From Larus michahellis (lineage: Eukaryota; Chordata; Aves; Charadriiformes; Laridae), in the NCBI RefSeq assembly GCF_964199755.1, contig NC_133930.1, forward strand, positions 63,951,962 to 64,015,961: a DNA stretch of 64,000 bases, written 5' to 3'. The position numbers and the translations under genes were made by a program. Each line of letters starts with the position of its first letter. The stretch's first letter is position 1. Shown one piece after another: positions 51,901 through 64,000 of the stretch. The notes beneath the pieces are model-generated. The model was not told where the DNA came from. It saw only the letters and a list, made by a program, of their open reading frames with translations, and made no database searches.

Positions 51901-52000
51901 ATTTACCCTGGAATTTTATTTTGTTTTTTACTACGTAGTGCAGTTTCATTAACAACAGCTGCTTCGAAACAGCACAGCATCAGGACCCGCGTATGTTATT
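48986..52000. other. Intron sequence, no gene or clear repeat
   Basis: About 3 kb of AT-rich sequence. The only item of note is the 25-bp palindrome at 51098-51122. Confidence 0.5.
51098..51122. other. 25-bp perfect palindrome
   Basis: TGTTCTGTCAGT, one base A, ACTGACAGAACA: 12-bp arms with a single central base. No known element end. It could extrude as a small cruciform or bind a dimeric factor. Confidence 0.75.
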
Positions 52001-52049
52001 ACTAACATGTCTGATCTACCAGCAAAGAAAAGTGAGGACGGAGATACAG

Positions 52050-52200
52050 GGTTGCCGTGTGACGTCACGGTTGCGTTAGGGCTGCCCTCCTTCCGTCACC
52101 ACCTTCGGCGGCTGCGGCGGCGGCGGGCGGGCGGGCGGGCTCTGTCCAGGGTGCTGAGCGCGGCCAGCGGGGCTAGCGACAGCGGGGCTCGGGGAGCGTG
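52050..52200 (+). promoter_or_regulatory. Intronic CpG-rich promoter candidate with CRE
   Basis: An abrupt GC- and CpG-rich island in AT-rich intron. A perfect CRE palindrome TGACGTCA lies at 52060-52067 and a half-site CGTCA at 52094-52098. A CGG/GGGC repeat follows at 52109-52140. There is no TATA box. CREB is a CaMKIV substrate, and the testis calspermin promoter inside mammalian CAMK4 uses CRE motifs (established), though in a different intron. Function here is inferred. Confidence 0.6.
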
Positions 52201-52333
52201 GGACCCTTATGCTGGAGCAAACAAAAAAGTCACAGCTGTTGCTAGCGAAAAAAAGAGGAAAGCGGCAGGTGTTTCTAATAGAGGAACTCACAAAATGAGG
52301 ATTGCCACTTGGTTCCATGGCTTTCTTTTCCTT
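52130..52333 (+). other. Candidate alternative first exon with GTAAGT donor
   Basis: Downstream of the CpG-rich block the sequence runs to CTTTTCCTT|GTAAGTAAGG, a near-consensus donor at 52334. One frame stays open from 52007 through the donor, with ATG at 52295 (encodes MRIATWFHGFLFL, phase 0 at the donor). A second ATG at 52317 (CCATGG) encodes MAFFS and reaches the donor in phase 2, the same phase as CAMK4 exon 1. It could thus splice in frame to CAMK4 exon 2, replacing the normal N-terminus. Equally it may be a noncoding first exon or belong to a nested transcript. The exon start is a guess. Confidence 0.45.
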
Positions 52334-52584
52334 GTAAGTAAGGATAGCAGTGCTATGCAGAAGAAGTCAGAAAACTGTGAAAACTTGGTTAAACTTTTTG
52401 GGTAAATACCTTTAGTTGAATTTAAGCACTCTTTTGATCAGGCTTATTACAGAATTGCTGCTATAACAATTTCAACTATGAGCTGCATGGCTACTTATGG
52501 TAGAAGCTGGTGGGAGTTAGTGGTTATAAGTAGTAGGAGAAAATGAGAAAGAACAAAGAATTACAGCTAGTCTCCTTCTGAAAG

Positions 52585-52990
52585 GGAATGGAGCACATCT
52601 TTTATGAGGAAAGGCTGAGAGGCCTAGGTCTGTTTAGCCTGGAGAAGACTGAGAGGGGATCTCATCAATGCTTATAAATATTTTAAGGACAGGTGTCAGG
52701 AGAATGAGGCCAGACTCTTTTCAGTGGTGCCCAGCAACGGGATAAGGGGCAACGGGCACAAACTGGAACACAGGAAATTCAATCTCAACAAGCGGAAAAA
52801 CTTCTTAACTTTGAGGATGCCAGAGCACTGGAACAGGCTGTCCGGAGAGGTTGTGGAGTCTCGTTCTCTGGAGATATTCAAAACCCACCTTGATGCAGCC
52901 TGCTCTATGTGAACCTGCTTTGGCAGAGTGGGTTGGACTAGATGATCTCTGAAGATCCCTTCCAACCCCTACCATCCTGTGATTCTGTGA
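52585..52990 (+). mobile_element. CR1 LINE, 3' end, 5'-truncated
   Basis: Begins at GGAATGGAGCACATCTTTTA and covers the ORF2 end ([39 protein letters not shown] encoded at 52781-52840) and the 3' UTR. The copy finishes GATCCCTTCCAACCCCTACC and CCTGTGATTCTGTGA. It is a different CR1 subfamily from the 28.9-kb copy, judging by the ORF2 end (CR1-F-like wording). It lies 250 bp downstream of the candidate exon donor. Confidence 0.93.
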
Positions 52991-55900
52991 AATATCTCTA
53001 GTCTTGTGCTTGCTTTTAAGTGAGAGAACGTTTTTTATACAGTTTGCTTGAGTTAAAAAGTAAAATGGCATACCTGAGTACTTTAATTCCCTGTCACCCT
53101 AGAAACATTTGAAGTCTTATAAGGAAACCTGCTCTGGTTTTAGGTCATAGGCAGCTTTTTTTATACCTTTGTAACATCGGTGAGTGGCAAATATGTCAAT
53201 GATAAACAATTTTTTTTTCCCTTCAAGAGAACATAAATTCTTTCTACTATTGTTTCCCCACTTCCAGCCTGGGAAAACTGTTTTTAAAAGAAGTCCCATC
53301 TCATTGCATATGAAGATGCTGGATGGAAAAGACAGGTTTGAACATTTTGGAAGTACCTCCTCTAGCAATGTGTCTGCACTTGCTAAACCTGCACTTAATT
53401 TCTCCCACATGAAAAAATTAGTAGTCAACGTTATTTTTTATATTTCTACACAGAATGCTATTGTAATGGTTAAAGCAAAAGACCAAACAGGTGATCATGT
53501 TATCCTTCTTTTATGGCTGCTTTTGTTGGCTTGTTTTTACTTCTAAGAACTTTCATTGCTTCATCTTAGCTAGCAGGATGTTAACTTGATACTTCTGATT
53601 GCCATGTAACACCAAACTTCTTTGTCATCTAGTCAGTTACCCTGGTGGTTTTCTATCTTAAAACGAAATGATACAAAAAACAGTTCTAACATCTCTCTCA
53701 GTTTCTTTCTTGTGTGGCCAAATTGCTATTGATCTGAGACTGGCTTCCAGCCATTTTGTTATTCTTCCTCATGAGCTCTTAATTGCATTATCATCTTGCT
53801 CACCTTTTTGTATCTCATGGTGTTTTGCATTGACGAGGTGTCAGTTCTTCTGAGATGTCAGTACAAAAGGCACAGACACTCAAAGCTGATGTGGAAGAGA
53901 AATGGTAGAAACAGTGTTTGCTATCTTACGTCCCTTCTGATATTGAGTAACCTGGTGTAGGCAGCATCAGGGAGGAAACTTCAGGTTGATTATGGTATGC
54001 TGATCCTGCCTGTGTTGTGGTTCAACAGCTTCACGGTTCTTCACATCTTTATGCAGCACACTGAGTAAGCAAAGCTATGAGTGTTTTTACCTGTACAATA
54101 CCGAACATGCTAGGTAGTATGCCAAGGTTCACTGACTGCATTATGCTTTTACACTTCTCCATAGGAACAAGCTCTGACAAGCAGTACATAGAAGTAGCAT
54201 TGTTAAAGTCAGCACATACTAGTGCCAGGGTATGTGATGAGGTTATAGCGGTCACTCATGCTAACACACGTGTCTCCATAAGCAAGGCTTATAGTTAAAC
54301 TCCTCCTAGATTCTGCTTGAAATTACTATGTCCTCATTACGGTGTCTTCTGCAGCGGCCCACTGCACATTAGCTGGGTGAATTCACCCCCTGTGGGGTAG
54401 GGACTGTCAGGCTGTGTATGGTGCAGTCTAAGGCAGTATGTATATAGCAATACAAAGAACAACATCTTCTTGCTTTTAGAGTTAGAATGTATGAAAACAT
54501 ATTACCTGTGTTGCAACCTTTGAAAAGACCCTCAGGACAGTAAGTGATGATAAAGGAAGGATGAAATCAACCACCCCTGAAGTTCATTGCAAAAATGCAC
54601 CTTTTAGTGTATTTGGGGAAAGAAATCTGAAAGAGGGGATGCTAGCTGAGAAGGAGCGTTCCAGATTGGTTTCTCAGCTGTGCAATATTTCCTTCTAACT
54701 TCACACAACATCTTGCATCTTAAATCTGAGGTTGGCTTGAGTGGGCGGGAGGTTAGAGACAAATTTTTCACATGTACTTCTTAACTGTTAAGCAAAATAT
54801 AGCAAGGCATTCTTACACAAATGGTAGCAATGTGAGATGGCTTTGGAGCTCTTTGTCCACTGGAGTTCCTTACCTCTATCCATTTTCACTCAGAGCTAAC
54901 ATTTTCAGAGCACTCACTGGAATAAAATCTGCTTTCTTTCTCTTAACACTTATCTGATTGCAAACATGATTGCTGATGTCCAAATGTTCAGTTTCATCTG
55001 GCAGCAGCAAAGTCAATTACTGTTTCCAGATCCAATATGCCGGGCACTGCAAGATTAAAAGCACCTTGTCTTCAGAAATATATTTTTACACATCAAACTA
55101 AGTCCCATTTTGCCTTTTGCTAGCAGTAAAAATGGGAACATCATCCTAGAGGTGTGAAATCCTTCAAGTACCCATAACATAAACACTAAATGCTTCTTGC
55201 TTTTGCATATGCAGATGATGCAGAGAGGAAATCTCAAAGTGTTGACAGAGAAATGTAATCTTCAAAGTTGTTTATGTCATTCTAAAATAGTTATTTACAG
55301 CACTTACGTGGCAGAATCTTTGTGATCTGAATATCTGTGTATTGGTATCTGAGCAAAAACTTTTATTGGCAAGCTAGGGTAGCTGTCAAGAGAGGAAAAG
55401 AATTTGTTGATAGTTTGGGTATACTCCGTTAATACTAGGGGGGAAGAAACATGTCTGTGCCCCTAGGGGACTTAATGTGTGACTCTGAAATTGGGGTGAG
55501 TTCTGTTGTTTTTCAAGCATATTTTGCATCTGGGACATCTGGTATTTTCTTCTCCCCTGAATGTTTATTTTGTTCTTGCACACTGAGAGCTTGCAGTGTC
55601 AGTTGCTCTACTGTTGATTATTAATACCTCTCTGTGCATTCAAAGAACTTTCATTCTTTCCATTTTAGGATATATATTGTCTCTTCTGATCTCTCTTCTG
55701 AGACTTGCCAACTGCTAGGTTGACACAACTACTTCTGATGCCAATGCATTTGTATTTGCATAAGCCTGAAAGATAATCTAAGGATTGTTACTGGTCTGTA
55801 TTACAATCCAAAGTATATCTGATTTGTTTATTTCCTCAGTGTTTTTAATTTTCTCTGTTTATTGCTATCTCTGTGTGTGCAAATCTATAATAGATGAATC

Positions 55901-57789
55901 AGAAATAATACAATAAAATGTCCACTATCTGCCTTCTTAGACAACCTCACTGGATAAAAATAGTCTTGAGGTAAAGTTAAGTTAACCCATATCCTATTGG
56001 TAGGAAGTATCATACCCTGCCATTCTCATTTTTGTCACTGCCTGATGATCTTATTTCCATAAATGTTGCATTTTATGAAAAATGAAGTTGATTTTTGAGA
56101 TTATTTTTTTTTCTATGATGATTTTGCACACTGTTGGCTTTGTTGATTTTAATTTACTTTTTTTTTTCCATGCAGGCTGTCATGGCAGTTTGGATCCTTG
56201 CAAAATATCACTGTTCACAGCTTTTGAAACTGCAGAACATGATAATTAACCCCATGGCTCCCTGTATTGCCTGGTTTTCTGCTGCATAAAGCTATCAAGT
56301 TTTCCTATGGATGCATATCTCCTTTTTCTAAATACTGCATTGCAGTTATGCGATCTGATGCAGTGTAGGTTGACACTTGGTAGATTTAAATGTACAATGA
56401 GTTCATACGATCTTAATGCTGATCAGGACCATGTTTTCTGTGTCTTGAGTGGTTGCTAAGCAGAATCTTTCTGATTGCCAATATATGTCTTAACTTTCTG
56501 TTATACATTTATTTCATGTCACCATGTTAGAAGACGTTGGCCAAAAATGTATCGTCAGATCAACCCGTGATTAAAAAAATATAGATAGATTTTTGAGAAA
56601 GGAAAAATAAGAAGATGTTTTGAACCTTTAAAAGCCCATGAGAGGTACGAACTTCTGGAAGACTGATGTGCGAAACACATGAAAGCATTTAGTGTCTCTA
56701 AAAATCTGTTATTAATCATATTTTCTCCATATACTATTATTAGTCTCTGATAGATGTACAACCACATATTGTCCATCTTCTTGGTGAAACAAATTTAGAG
56801 TGCTTTAAAGCTTTACAAAGGTGGCTGGAAAGTAGTTGGCGCAGAGAACTGGCAATGTGGTATCAGTCCTGTTACCTTTAACTTCTTAATTAAATCCTGC
56901 TGAGCTCTGGGAGTGTGTTAAAATGCTAATCAGCTGGTGCTTTTGATTGCATATTCTGCTCTTTCAGTCTGTTGTCCATGACAGCTAAACTTCAATGGCA
57001 AACATTAAATACATTAAAAATCAGGTTTGATGAATCAAAACTCAGCTTAGGTGAAGTTACTTAACTTTATAGGTTTCAGTGAAGTGACAGCTGAGCTTCT
57101 GGCATCAGAATGCTATCTTCTTACTTGTGAGTCCCTATTAAAAAATGAACTCTTACTAAAAGTTAATCTCAAAGCCTTTCACAATCAAACCATTCTTTTT
57201 TTTTCATTTATGTTTCTTATGATGATGCACATCAACCAAAGATTTAACAAATTGTCAGTTATTGCCTACTCCCTAAATTTTGGCATCCTATCTCAATTTC
57301 AGAGGCTACCTGATTTGCTCCTTATTAAGTGTGCTGGATAGCTTCAATGAGAAACCTGACTGGAATTGATTTGTGATAATGACAGTAAGCGGGACTTGAC
57401 TTTACTGGAAACTAAGTGTAAATAGGAGAGGGGCTATGAATTTGAAGGAAGAGGTACTTAAAAAGTAGATTCCTCTATTTAAACAGCCTCATAAAAGTTA
57501 CTCCGTTGAAATCAGGACCTCTGATGCTGTCTCACAGAAGCTGTCTAGGGAGTTTCTCTTTAAGAGTCATTACCAGTCGAGAGCTTTTCTTAGCAGATCT
57601 CCAAGCTAGAAAGTGGTAAGAAAATATTGAGGAAGCAGAGGCATGATTTTATAACATAACTCCACTTGCATCCAGAAAGCATTGACTCCTTTGGACCAGA
57701 GCTTAGTGGTTTTACTGAGACAAGTACGACAGATGAGAGTTTCATAAATGTTAAGAATATGCTGACAACTGTGGATTGCACAATTGCAG
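52991..57789. other. Intron sequence, no gene or clear repeat
   Basis: AT-rich. The part near 56880-57010 has several TAAT-type motifs and few runs, which may indicate conserved noncoding sequence. Nothing else could be supported. Confidence 0.45.
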
Positions 57790-58364
57790 TGTGGCTGAGG
57801 GTGGCAAGGGCCTTCTGAAGATTGTCTAGTCCTACCCCTGTGCTCAAAGCAGGTGCAGCTACAGCAGGTTGTCCAGGACCATGTCCAGATGGGTTTTGAG
57901 TATCTCCAAGGATGGAAATTCGAGCAGCCTCTCTAGGCAATCTGTCCTAGTGTTTGAGCAACTTCGCAGTGAGTTTTTTTTCTTACGCTTAGGTGGCATT
58001 TACTGTATTTCGTGTTATATCAATTGCTTTTTGTCCTGTCACTGGGCAACACTGAAAAGAGTCTAGCTCTGTTTTCTTAACTGCCCTAGCCCCACCTCAA
58101 TCATGTATTCTCACACATCAATGAGATCCCTCTGAGCCTTCTCTTCTCAATGCTAAACAGCCCCAGCTCTCTCAGTCTCTCTTTGTATGCCAGATGGTCC
58201 AACCCCTAAATCATCTTCAGGGCTGGACTAAACGGTTTGCTGGACTCAGGCCAGTAAGTTCATGGCTTTTGATGGGACTCTAGAACTGGACCCAGCATTT
58301 CAGATGTGTCTCACCAGTGCTGGAAAGAGAGGATGTAACACCTCTCTTGGCCTGCTGGAAATGT
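57790..58364 (-). mobile_element. CR1 LINE fragment
   Basis: In reverse orientation: ATTGTCTAGTCCTACCCCTG, CAGGTTGTCCAGGACCATGT, GGTTTTGAGTATCTCCAAGG, GAGATCCCTCTGAGCCTTCT, then AAACAGCCCCAGCTCTCTCA and TGTCTCACCAGTGCTGG. These follow the CR1 3' UTR and ORF2 end in order. The tail is missing and divergence is moderate. Confidence 0.92.
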
Positions 58365-61300
58365 GTATTTGTAAATTCAAGGAGACGTTTTGCCCAAACA
58401 AAATTTGACTGGTGTAGCCACAGCTTTTACCTAGTGGTGTAAGCGCACATGATGTGTTACAGACTGAAAATCTCATCTGAAATAAAGTAGGAATGCTACA
58501 GATGGTTGAAACTACAATGAGTGACCACAGGGAGGAAGGAGAAACTACCATACCAATAAGCAGAAAATAACAAGTAAATGTTAAAGCTGGTTCAGACTTT
58601 CATTGCTTGGTGTTCTCAATAGGAATATAGGAATGTTGCTTCCCAGGTGTCATGTAATTCAGTCATGAATTTTTCTGGCTTTCAAAATAGGCATGTGACA
58701 TGCCACTGCATTTCGCTATTTATTACACTGTTTCACTATATATCATTACACTTCTTCATAGTACGTCTTAACAGTGAATTCAATGCTACTCTTTTTTCCC
58801 CCCATAAAATCCAAATTTTTTTCTCTTGGCTACACAAGTTGGAGGAGCTGAACAGAATTCTGTAGGGTGTTCGTGGTTTCCAATTGTAGTATTGCATATG
58901 AAACGTAGCCAGACAGTTTAGATGATGATATGTGCCTGTGGGACTCAGCATATCTGAACAGATTTATATTTTACATAAACATGAAGTCAGAATTTATATC
59001 TGAGCACGTCTGTATTGTATTTTGTTTGCAAGCTCTGTTAGCATCCAAGATGATTATGTAGAGCTTAGGTGTGTGTGGAAATATTTGCTACAATTCCTTT
59101 TAGCGATGAGAGAGATTCATTGTGTTCTTAAAGTCAGAAACTGTTGATGTACTATTTGAATCTAACCACCAGTGTAGGATAGGTCATGGAGTTTCACTAA
59201 GGCTGTCCTTTATTTAATGCAATAACATGTCAATGAACTATTGAGTATCTCCTAGAAAGGTGGAAATAAAATATTCTGCAGTGGAAGTGGCATGGAGGAG
59301 CGGGATTTCTTCGAACGGGAAGGAAAAGTCTTACATCGCGATAGGCTTTTAGGCAAATTAGTTTCGTGCTTGGATGGGACTATCTTCTTGTGCCTTTCAT
59401 GGGGGTAATTATTTATTTACTTCACATGGATGTGCATAGCACAAACCCAAGAACATAAATGCTGTGCAGAAAGGCATGTAACAAGGAAGACAGTCTCTTC
59501 ACCAAGGAAACTCCGGGTCCACTGGAAAGGGAGAACCCACAGGCACATAGATCAAGCAGGCAGAGTGTGGGTGGTTTGAGGCCATAAGCTCTGAATACAA
59601 GTCAGCTGGGATCTCCCTAATGCATTTCAGGAAAAAAAATAATACATACAGCTTGCGTATTCATTTTCAGAAGTTGTGTGTTTCTGCTGAACAGTGATAG
59701 TCCTGCTCGTATGTTTTCCTGTTGTGTTGCTGCTCCTTTTGGTTTTGGTGTTTTATAACTTCACCACCATAGACCAGGGAATTTGAAAATAATGTGTTTT
59801 GCTGCTTCTATGAGATGGAAGGCAGCATGCACGACAAAGGCCGTAGGTACTAAGGCAGTAGCCATTGGGACGTATTTTGTGAAACAAATAGATGTTAGAA
59901 GAAAGGAAAAACAGGAACAATATTATAAAATGAATTTCATCATAAAGCCATTGCCTGTTCTTAGTTTTCACTTTGAGTTTTTGTTTCCTGTAGTTGTAGT
60001 AGTATATTATGTGCACTTGACTTCACTGAGCTCCTCTGGCCTTAGGACTGTAGGAGGAGAAGATGGAGAAAGGAGCAAAGGTGACAGACTCCAAGCCACA
60101 TTTCTCATCTAATATGGTGGCTCATGTGGCCAATGACTTAATGTTAAGCTAGGTTAAATAGTCTAACATTATTACTAGAGCATCTCCAATAGGTGACATT
60201 ACTGGATATTTATGGTTACCTCAAAATATGCATCATCTGCTGTAAAGGTGTGGTGGAGAACCATTTAAATTCAAGGATTCCAGTGCCAAGAAGATGAAAC
60301 GCATATGCCAGCTGCATAGCTGTCAGAAAACCTGTCTTGGTGATGTTAGGATTGTGGAAAGAATACAGCCCAGCACAAGTGTCTTACCTGGTCTGTTCTT
60401 AAACCTCATTTTTGTTTTTACACTGTTAATCTGTGGAAATAATCTTTAGCATGCCTTGGACTGAATGACTGACTTAAGGGTTTTTTTTCCTTGTTGTTGT
60501 TCTTTTTTTTTTTCTTCCCAGTCATGATTTTCAGCAGTCTCTTCCACATGGTACTGTCTTTTGCATGGAATGTCCCCATATTTCTCCAGACCCTATCTAC
60601 AGCTAATTTCCTGGTTAGTCCTAGTGCCAGTTCATATCTCTTCAATTTCTGGATGCTTCCACCTACACTGCCATCAATGTTAGCCAAACCTAATTTTGAA
60701 AGTTTTTAAAATCAATATGCAAATTTAATCTTAAGATCATAAGACAGCACAGTATTTTAAAACCAGAAACCATGTATTTATATTCTTCAGTAAAATTCAG
60801 TTGTAAGGGACCTCTGACATGTTATTCAGCAGCTTCAGTTCTAAGTTAAAGGAAAGTCTCTTGCAAGCCATTCTTATGTTCCATATTAAAAAGAGTAAAT
60901 GGCATCAGGGAGTCTTAGTTCTAGAACTATTAATGTTAATAGGTCTGTGCTTAGAGTTAGCAGTTTTGGCTGACTTTTGCACATTCCCTCATGAAAAGCA
61001 TTTGTCTAATTGGAGATTTAGGATCATCTCATCTTCTTCAGATCTTTCTGTAACATCAGTATAGAAGTTTTGACTTTCACAAGTGAAGTGAAGCTCCCAG
61101 TCCTTTCTAACTTCAAGTCCAAGATTAATTTCCAAACCTGAAACTCAGTTTTTTGTTCATCAGCTGTTATCTGGAGCAATAAGCTATATCATAAAAGAAG
61201 TGCTAAAACATTTGTTTCTGAAGAGACTTCCTGTGTCTCAGTCCAATACTCTTACTGTTTTTAGCAGTGTCATTTTACAACCTTTTCATATTTCAGTCAT

Positions 61301-61514
61301 GTTGCATTTTAAAATGGGTGCAGCTTTGTGTGTTATTTGTTTCTATTAGAAGCCTAATCAAAATCTGATTCCTCTGCTGGTTAAATCTGCCTAATTTCTG
61401 GTGTAAATGTAATTGTACACCTTGGATTTTGAACCAGAGCCCGGGCTTATCTCAAATGGTTCTCTTGACCATGGTGTAAGAAACTGAAAACCAGTCCTTG
61501 CAGATGGGATGAGC
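58365..61514. other. Intron sequence, no gene or clear repeat
   Basis: No element recognised. GC-richer wording at 59270-59620 has no coding or repeat signature that I can name. Confidence 0.45.
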
Positions 61515-62260
61515 TGACCTTGGCTAGGTGCCATGCGCCCGCCAACCTGCTCTATCTGTCTTATTCCTCAACAGAATTGGGGGAATCAAAATATAATAAA
61601 AAGCTCATCGGTAGAGATAAGGACAGGGAGATCACTCACCAATTACCTTCATGGACAAAACAGACTCAACTTGGGAAAATTAATTTTATTTAATGCCAAT
61701 TAATAACACAGCAGGATGTTGAGAAATAAGAACAAATCCAAAAAATGTCTTCCTCCCATCCTTCCCATCTTCCCAGGCTCAAGGGGTTACGGTCAGTTTA
61801 TAACACCTTGTCTCTGCCACTTCCTCCTCCTCACCTCTTCCCCTGCGCTGGTGTTGCGAAGGAGAGAGTCGTTCACAACCTTCTCCAACGTGAGTCCTTC
61901 CCACAGGCTGCAGTTGTTCACAAACTGCACCAGCATGGGTCCCTTCCATGGGGTGCAGTCCTTCAGGAACAGACTACTCCAGCGTGGATCCCCCACGGGG
62001 TCACAAGTCCTGCCAGGAACGTGCTCCAGCGTGGGCTTCCCATGGGGTCACAGCCTCCTTTGGGCATCCACCTGCTCCAGTGTGGGGTCCTCCATAGGCT
62101 GCAGGTGGATATTTGCTCCACCATTAACCTCCATGGGCTGCAGGGGGACAACCTGCCTCACCATGATCTTCACCACGGGCTGCAAGGGAATCTCTGCTGT
62201 GGTGCCTGGAGCACCTCCTCCCTCTGCTTCTTCACTGAGCTTGTGCTTTGATTTCTCCTC
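61515..62260. mobile_element. Avian LTR-type retroelement fragment with GC-rich degenerate repeats
   Basis: Starts near TGACCTTGGCTAGGTGCCAT and includes GAGATAAGGACAGGGAGATC, then ACTCACCAATTACC, wording found in a common bird LTR family. From 61880 to 62200 it repeats a loose 40-60 bp unit: CCAGC(A/G)TGGGTCCCTTCCATGGGGTGCAG-like, later GTGGATCCCCCACGGGG and TGGGCTTCCCATGGGG. The copy fades near 62260 and lacks the usual far end. The orientation of transcription is not clear to me, nor is a target duplication. The 183-codon open frame here follows the repeat units and is not a gene. Confidence 0.75.
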
Positions 62261-64000
62261 TTTTTGAAGAACCAGTCTGGCTGATCAGAATAGTTTCTGG
62301 ACAAGTGTTTCTTCCTGTGAGACAAAGTTTAAAAAATCAGAAAATAAGCCTTTAGCAAACCAAAACCAAACAAGAATGTGACTATGTGTCCTTCGCCTCT
62401 GTTTGGTTGCTGGAAAAACACAAGGTGCATGGAGAAATGTCTAGACTGTCAAAAATATAGAACTACAGAGAGTAAGATGTGTTTAGCACATCAGTAAAAT
62501 ATCTTGAAACTTCCTATTTGGAATGATGGATGATAACTGCCTTTTAATGACATATATGTAATGAACGCAGTATTTTGTGTTCATTTGTACATTGAGTCAA
62601 TAATTTGATTCAAACTTTTAGATTCCGAAAGTAAATAGTCATTATGGAAATACCACAAAATAATAGTGCAAAAAAAGCTATTACTGGAGTGACTGACCCT
62701 AACATAATTGAAGGTATGTTTGTACTTCCAGTGAACAAGAGTTACTGCGCGGCACAGACCTTAGGCCATACTAGAGGTCTATTTCTTCTTTCTTAGGTAG
62801 CACTATTTAAAAGAAAAGAGCCTGAAAATAAACGTCAGCTTTCTACCGATGCCAAGAAATTTAATTTTCTTTGCTATTGACCTAGAAAAAAAGCTTCCAG
62901 AATTGCAGAGTGTATAGAAACAAAAGAAACATTTGACCTTTGCCTGAAAACACAGCAGAACTGAGGCCTCACCTGATGAGTTGCTGCACAATCAGAATCT
63001 TCCCCCAGTGATAAGAAATGCAAGCAATTTAAATAAGTCTACTTTTTATGAATTTATTATGTTTGAAACAGAATTAATGATTCATATAAGTCACCGAATT
63101 AAAAGATTAACTCTCCCTTTGTTTCTTGGCTGCCTGATGGCATCAACAAGAAATTGTCATAATAAATTAAATACAGTTCAGTAAAAGATAAAATAACCTC
63201 AAATATGTTTTGAAAAAAAAAAAGGTTATGTATTGTACTGGAATGTAAATGATCCATGGGAAGGTTGGTCGTTTTTTTTACCCCCTTGGCATGATTTAAA
63301 AATAGGTATTTATTCTGGAGTCTCAGTATCCTTGTGACTGAAGAATGATCAGAAACACATGCTCGGATTTAACTTAGAAATGCAGAGCCAAGTGCTGGAT
63401 TCTCAGTTTTCTCTTCTTTCAATCTATACAGTGCAGAGAAAAATGGAAAATGTATGCCACATGTCCTAAATTCATGAGTTCGTTGATCACCATTTCAGAT
63501 ACATTTTCCAATTGTTTTGCAAATTCTTGTCTGAAGTAGAGCTGTAGTGCGAGGCTGGGGAGTTATCCATCCAAATTTTCATGGTCTTCTGCCAACCCAC
63601 ATAAGTGTATGTCCCTGCTGGAATTTTCACCTAACACCCCTGCCTGTCTGCCTGAGACATGCACAGAATTTAAAACACGGTAGATAAAAGGTTGCTGAGT
63701 CTAATCAGTCACCTAATTAGTGGTGAACAGCATTAATTAAAAAAATGCTTTCTGATGATCTGATGCATTTCTGCTCTCAAATATAAGAGAATGGTTGTAA
63801 GAGAAACCCTTTGAAGTGGTAGCTACTGCAATTCAAGTTAAACACCTTTTGTTGTTGTTGTAATAAGAAAAACATGAATAAGACAATTGGGTACAATTGA
63901 TTGCCATGTGGAACACTATTTTCTTTTTAAAATGAACCCAGAAACAACAGGGAAAACAGTCTGACAGCTAACCTCTGCAGTCCTGATGATTTACTAAAGA
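62261..64000. other. Intron sequence to window end, nothing recognised
   Basis: AT-rich. Homeodomain-type TAATTA motifs cluster at 63700-63745 (CACCTAATTAGTGGTGAA and CATTAATTAA). No CAMK4 exon was seen. Confidence 0.45.

Larger units (their letters stand above)
14747..64000 (+). other. CAMK4: CAMK4 intron 1 (5' portion, continues past the window)
   Basis: No segment coding for the expected exon 2 (glycine loop GATS-V followed by a lysine-rich strand with the ATP lysine) was seen downstream of the donor in a by-eye reading. The rest of the window is therefore interpreted as intron 1, at least 49 kb. A long first intron is usual for this gene in vertebrates. A short exon could be missed by eye, so the intron call is inference. 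Confidence 0.65.

Noticed and set aside
61716..62267. 183-codon open frame
   Set aside because: It follows degenerate repeat units of an LTR-type element; two frames are open at once and no protein family is recognisable.
1..64000. CRISPR arrays, tRNA/rRNA genes, prokaryotic operons
   Set aside because: No regularly spaced repeats with unique spacers, no cloverleaf with A/B boxes noticed, and gene structure is clearly vertebrate.

Overview
This is avian nuclear DNA. The window carries many CR1 LINE insertions with the typical 3' tail built on ATTCTATG/ATTCTGTG units, an ERV-type LTR of a form common in bird genomes, and one recognisable protein-coding exon. There is no dense gene array and no bacterial or organellar signature. 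The species cannot be fixed from the sequence.

The only confident host coding sequence is the first coding exon of CAMK4 (calcium/calmodulin-dependent protein kinase IV), 14568-14746 on the + strand. It ends at a GTGAGG splice donor in phase 2 and sits in a strong CpG island (about 13855-14900). Bases 1 to about 13850 look like intergenic and promoter-proximal sequence upstream of CAMK4. In mammals the neighbour on that side is WDR36, but I could not recognise any WDR36 exon here. Everything from 14747 to 64000 reads as the 5' part of CAMK4 intron 1. I found no sequence encoding the glycine-loop exon 2, so intron 1 appears to be at least 49 kb long.

The intron holds transposon relics and a few candidate regulatory elements. 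CR1 fragments of several ages lie on both strands: 17.1, 21.7, 22.8, 28.9, 33.1, 33.4, 35.3, 37.8, 43.7, 46.9, 52.6 and 57.8 kb. A solo LTR lies on the - strand at 48.4 kb, and a GC-rich LTR-like repeat at 61.5 kb. A pair of related, unidentified 130-bp repeats lies in inverted orientation at 27.6 and 45.0 kb.

The two most interesting observations are these. (1) Two CR1 copies in opposite orientation, about 5.7 kb apart, share a 691-bp ungapped tract with one mismatch seen, while their homologous CR1 flanks differ at about 20% of positions. This suggests recent ectopic gene conversion, or an assembly artefact. (2) A compact GC-rich island inside intron 1 (52050-52333) has a perfect CRE palindrome, a CRE half-site and a strong GTAAGT donor. 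It looks like an alternative first exon and promoter, either for CAMK4 or for a nested transcript.

No CRISPR arrays, rRNA genes, convincing tRNA genes or intact mobile-element proteins were found.
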